Positions 53,460-56,593 of a stretch of DNA of 56,593 nucleotides are shown here, one piece after another. How positions within the stretch are numbered: position 1 is the first letter of the stretch; the number at the start of each line of letters is the position of its first letter. Under the pieces are notes generated by a model, which was not told the DNA's origin, did not search any database, and was given only the letters and a program-made list of their open reading frames with translations. The translations under genes and the position numbers were made by a program. This stretch comes from Halioglobus japonicus (GTDB taxonomy: Bacteria > Pseudomonadota > Gammaproteobacteria > Pseudomonadales > Halieaceae). The stretch covers positions 65,678-122,270 of the forward strand of contig CACSIL010000052.1 in NCBI GenBank assembly GCA_902705825.1. The letters run 5' to 3'.

Positions 53460-54293
53460 CTACCTTTTAGCGACCCTTACAGCCGCGAGTCCGGCCAGTA
53501 TCAACAGGAATGGCCATTGCATACCACCGCCACCGCCATAGCCCTCTCTGTTCGACACTTGCACACTCTTATCCTCTTTTATCTTTGCCTTGAAGCGGTC
53601 AAGTTCGAGCGCCAGGTTGTCGGCCATGTCTGCCATGGCCAGCTCAAACCCCTTTTCTCTCGCTTCTCTATTGACCTGGTCTACTTCCACCAATGTCGAT
53701 GATTCCTCGATATCACTAACACCTGGCGCTCGAAACAGCATCTTCCTCGAGTTAACGTCGAATACAGCGGTATCGACAAACGTGGTTGCCTGGTTTTGGT
53801 TGCCCTCGATGAAATAAGCGCCAACGATGGTCCAGTACAATATAGAGCTCTTCGTTTCCGAGGTAACGGCGACCTGGTCGTAAGATACCAGCGCGACAAT
53901 ATCCAGCCCGTATAACCGTGCTATCTGCCCGACGCCATCAAACCCTTTAGAGGAGCGCATATAGGTTTCTGGCACGATGGTTATGTCTTTGACGTACTCC
54001 AGCCCAACAAATTTTTGTTTGACCACTTCAAGCAGTTGCGTTTTTTTGGCTTCCGGCAATGCGAAAGGAGTACCTTGCTGCGCCGGCACAAACGCCAAGC
54101 CGACAGTGAGCGGAAGACGCAGATGCGGTGTGGTTTCTTCATGTTTCGGCGGGACCTGACCATCTGGATACAGGTAATCCACAAGACTGCTGGACACACC
54201 TCTACGACCGTCCGCACCGTAAAAGGATGCGCATGAGGTTAAAATCAAAGTGACTAGCGCAAACAGGCAAACTTTACCAACCCTGGTTTTCAT
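53460..54293 (-). CDS. Rhombotarget lipoprotein (GlyGly-CTERM)
   Basis: Lipoprotein of 277 residues. The lipobox LILTSC gives Cys21. The C-terminus carries the GlyGly-CTERM tag: GYGGGGG at 251-257, a hydrophobic span (WPFLLILAGLAAV) and basic end (RVAKR). This matches the rhombotarget lipoprotein family, found almost only beside rhombosortase. The body (HLRLPLTVGLAFVP; FDGVGQIARLYGLDIVALVSYDQVAV) resembles envelope stress or GNA1162-like proteins. ATG at 54293 was chosen (AAGGAG 7 bp upstream) rather than TTG at 54311. The tag should be cut by the rhombosortase encoded next, 28 bp downstream. Confidence 0.9.
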   Translation of the reverse strand: MKTRVGKVCLFALVTLILTSCASFYGADGRRGVSSSLVDYLYPDGQVPPKHEETTPHLRLPLTVGLAFVPAQQGTPFALPEAKKTQLLEVVKQKFVGLEYVKDITIVPETYMRSSKGFDGVGQIARLYGLDIVALVSYDQVAVTSETKSSILYWTIVGAYFIEGNQNQATTFVDTAVFDVNSRKMLFRAPGVSDIEESSTLVEVDQVNREAREKGFELAMADMADNLALELDRFKAKIKEDKSVQVSNREGYGGGGGMQWPFLLILAGLAAVRVAKR

Positions 54294-54429
54294 AGACTCT
54301 CCTTGGCACAACTAGATGCATCGTTAATGTCTTTGGCTAGAGCGTGGCTCCCCAGCGCCGGTTTGTGAGGAATGGTACTGCCTAAAGCAGCCTTCGTCGA
54401 CGCCCGGTTGGTATACAGTGCGAACTGAC

Positions 54430-54471
54430 TCGTAGGCTTCGTTTCCTTACCAGAAGCACTGAAGCCTACGA
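54430..54471. other. Inverted repeat upstream of the rhombotarget gene
   Basis: TCGTAGGCTTC pairs perfectly with GAAGCCTACGA (11 bp) across a 20-base loop in the gap between the multiheme cytochrome and rhombotarget genes. No T-tract follows on either strand. It may be an operator or transcript structure. Confidence 0.5.
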
Positions 54472-54546
54472 ATAACGATTGTGAGCTCGCACAGCGCCCC
54501 ACCTCCAGTGTCGTCGGTGCTAACCCATGGTGCGCACCAACAACGC

Positions 54547-56593
54547 TTACGGCGCGATTGTCTGACGGTCACTCGCCAGTTGCAGCTTCCACGACTCAAT
54601 CACCTTCGGCCCAAACTCTGTTTTAACCGCATCGGTGTTGAGGTGGCTCGTCAGGTAATACAGGCGTTTGATATCGTCATTCTCCATCGGCCCAACAGCG
54701 GCATCCGCAAACCGTTCCTGCAAATAGGATGGCGGGATGGACTGATTATAGAGATTGACCTCTACTGAACCCAGCCGAGCCATTTGCTCCGGAGTGAGTG
54801 TTGCAACGTATTCAATCGTATCGGCACCGGTTAGGTTTGGATTCTGATAATACGGGTCGGTGGACTCTGCGCCCGGCAGCAATGCCAGTTCGCGAATGTA
54901 CTCAGAACTTGAAGAGGTAAATACCGCGGGGTCGTAACCCAGTGGCTTTATCCTGTTGTCCTTGAGGTTCTTAATGCGGCGCAAAAAGCTGGTGGTGATG
55001 TCACCTGCAGAATCGGCGTAAACCTCCTGGTATATCTGCACTTGATCGCCACTTGTGATGGTCTGGTAGTGCGGTTGTGGAAGGCTGCCGGGGAATTGTC
55101 CGGGTATCTCTGAGGCAAGTACATTCTCCGTCAGTCCGTCGACAATTGCGCCCAGCTCATTAGTACGACCGGAAGCCCATATCAGATCGCCGGCATTGTC
55201 GCGGATCAGAACTTCCAAAAACACGCGACGAAAGCCTACACCCGATGGCAGGTAGTGCCCGGCATTATTCGTGACCTTCACGCGAGCCCGAACTCTATTA
55301 TCATCCAGGGTATCCACGCTGGTAATTTCGATGTTAGCCGTTTCCGTTCGAGCCATATTTACCATCGAGTTCATACCTGTCACCAACGGCTGAACCAGAT
55401 TACCGGGTGCGACCCCGTCGATCTGACGAATACCCAGCACCAGAGGAAACTGTTGGAACATCTGGTTCAAAAATACATTGAGCCCGTGTAGTTGATGGCG
55501 AGCAAACTCGCTACGTTCAGTTAATGTTATCTCCTCGTCGGGCAGGCGTTCAGTCGTATCTGCGAAGTTGTTGGATTCTATGTTGGCAATCTTGGTGTGT
55601 AGTTTTGTGCCCTTATAGTGCGTGGACATATGGCACGAATTACAACCACGGGACTCATCACCTTCACGGCTGTATACGCTGTTCGTCCATTCCAGGTGGG
55701 TGGATTGCTCGTAGCTGTAGCCCTGCTTGGTGCCGTCGTTCGTGAAGATGGGCAGCAGTATATTGTGGCAACTGCCGCACATTTCGGCAGAGACCAGCTG
55801 CTCACCGTATTTAGGGGTGATGCCAATGGAGTTTTTCATAGGTGCTGTGACAACAGTGTCATCCGCGTAAGGGCCGTAGAGCTCAGAATCCGGACCTGTT
55901 ACAAAGTTGCCGGTAAAGGAATTTTCCTGTCCCAATGAATCGGGTGAAACGCCATGGCACACGGTGCAGGAAATACCATCTCTGGCTAATGCAGCATAGT
56001 TCTGTTCTCCGTTTTCCTGGGAGTGCGGCCATTGCTGCACGATATCGCGAGTGAACTCCTTGCCAAAAGGCACGCCCTCGGGCGGTGGCAGTGCATACAG
56101 GGATTCACAGTTGTCCGTGCCTTCTCCGGGAGTGTCGATGGCGAGCTGGCGCGAACCCATCACGCCATGGCAGCGCATGCAGGTCTGCTCGATACAGGTT
56201 GTGAGTTGCGGCAGGTGGTTGGTTTCACTTTCCAATTGCGCGAAGAAAACCGGATCTCTACCCGCCAATCCCATAGGTGATGCACGCCACTCGGCATAGG
56301 GCGAGAGGTTCAGTATCTGTGGTTCTTCACCGGATTCATCAACGAAGGCCATATTGGGGTTGTCCGCCAACATCGAGGCGGCGTCGTGACAACCCGCACA
56401 TTGGTCTGAGGTGAGAAACTTGGTCGGCCCATGTGGGTTCAGTTCGCTGCCTGCCAATGCGTGATCATATGTTTCGCCCGGCATACTCAACCCTATGGCT
56501 TCGCTATAGGACACCGGCGCCAGTTGGTTGTAAAAGCTCAGAAAGCTGTCGGCCGGCGTTGCCCGCGGGATCGGAAAGGGACTGTCATCGGCG
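54547..56593 (-). CDS. Multiheme c-type cytochrome, 5' end outside the window
   Basis: The frame is open to the right edge of the window, so the true start and any signal peptide lie beyond 56593; the visible part has 681 residues. Five haem-binding CxxCH motifs can be seen in the N-terminal half: CAGCH, CMRCH, CTVCH, CGSCH and CNSCH. The C-terminal ~250 residues lack haem sites and read as a beta-rich domain (VKVTNNAGHYLPSGVGFRRVFLEVLIRDN), similar to the tail of some octaheme or decomposition-linked cytochromes. Likely a periplasmic or surface electron-transfer protein. An internal GTG at 56514 is not taken as the start because family-like sequence continues upstream. Confidence 0.85.
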   Translation of the reverse strand, partial: ADDSPFPIPRATPADSFLSFYNQLAPVSYSEAIGLSMPGETYDHALAGSELNPHGPTKFLTSDQCAGCHDAASMLADNPNMAFVDESGEEPQILNLSPYAEWRASPMGLAGRDPVFFAQLESETNHLPQLTTCIEQTCMRCHGVMGSRQLAIDTPGEGTDNCESLYALPPPEGVPFGKEFTRDIVQQWPHSQENGEQNYAALARDGISCTVCHGVSPDSLGQENSFTGNFVTGPDSELYGPYADDTVVTAPMKNSIGITPKYGEQLVSAEMCGSCHNILLPIFTNDGTKQGYSYEQSTHLEWTNSVYSREGDESRGCNSCHMSTHYKGTKLHTKIANIESNNFADTTERLPDEEITLTERSEFARHQLHGLNVFLNQMFQQFPLVLGIRQIDGVAPGNLVQPLVTGMNSMVNMARTETANIEITSVDTLDDNRVRARVKVTNNAGHYLPSGVGFRRVFLEVLIRDNAGDLIWASGRTNELGAIVDGLTENVLASEIPGQFPGSLPQPHYQTITSGDQVQIYQEVYADSAGDITTSFLRRIKNLKDNRIKPLGYDPAVFTSSSSEYIRELALLPGAESTDPYYQNPNLTGADTIEYVATLTPEQMARLGSVEVNLYNQSIPPSYLQERFADAAVGPMENDDIKRLYYLTSHLNTDAVKTEFGPKVIESWKLQLASDRQTIAP

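Overview
The window reads as chromosomal DNA of a marine-type gammaproteobacterium, most likely of the Cellvibrionales (Halieaceae/Spongiibacteraceae-like). This is inferred from the gene mix: acyl-CoA and steroid-type catabolism, an exosortase (PEP-CTERM) system next to a rhombosortase (GlyGly-CTERM) system, MlaA, a carotenoid oxygenase and a DUF3604 protein. No rRNA, tRNA, CRISPR array or insertion sequence was seen. Both ends lie inside larger contexts, and the last gene, a multiheme cytochrome, runs off the right edge.

Left block (0.2-10.2 kb). Two divergent gene sets flank a TetR regulator and a 22-bp palindrome. The plus-strand set is acyl-CoA dehydrogenase, MaoC-DUF35 fusion, MaoC hydratase and Ltp2-like thiolase-fold protein. 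This matches, in order and domain layout, the actinobacterial igr operon (fadE29-chsH2-chsH1-ltp2) that removes the last side-chain carbons of cholesterol. The minus-strand set carries the FadE28-like partner dehydrogenase, a second free-standing DUF35 protein, a second Ltp2-like protein, an NTF2-fold protein, an Old Yellow Enzyme homologue and an NAD-dependent epimerase-like protein.

Middle block (10.3-17.5 kb). A P2A-type cation ATPase is followed by the exosortase-associated TPR protein PrsT and a PEP-CTERM target protein. The target gene has a well-formed sigma-54 promoter.

Catabolic block (17.5-43.7 kb). This contains thiolase, crotonase, MaoC and seven short-chain dehydrogenases. It also has a minus-strand group of LLM flavin enzyme, cupin, cytochrome P450, sulfotransferase, SDR, DUF1214 protein and SDR, with a MarR regulator divergent from it. 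Two very long stem-loops sit between the P450 and sulfotransferase genes. Further on are a porin, an SLC13 permease, a membrane-anchored redoxin, DUF3604, SDR and zinc-independent-fold ADH genes. A translationally coupled pair resembling 3-ketosteroid delta-1-dehydrogenase and the KshA Rieske oxygenase closes the block. Together these suggest uptake, side-chain shortening and ring oxidation of a steroid or other polycyclic isoprenoid; the exact substrate is inference.

Right block (43.7-56.6 kb). Here lie a cold-shock protein with a long leader, a small basic protein, a carboxyltransferase, an alpha/beta hydrolase-MlaA-periplasmic binding protein set, an ABM-domain protein, a carotenoid oxygenase and a PLP enzyme. 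A rhombosortase with its rhombotarget lipoprotein follows (a perfect REP-like inverted repeat forms the end of the rhombosortase gene), and then the truncated multiheme cytochrome.
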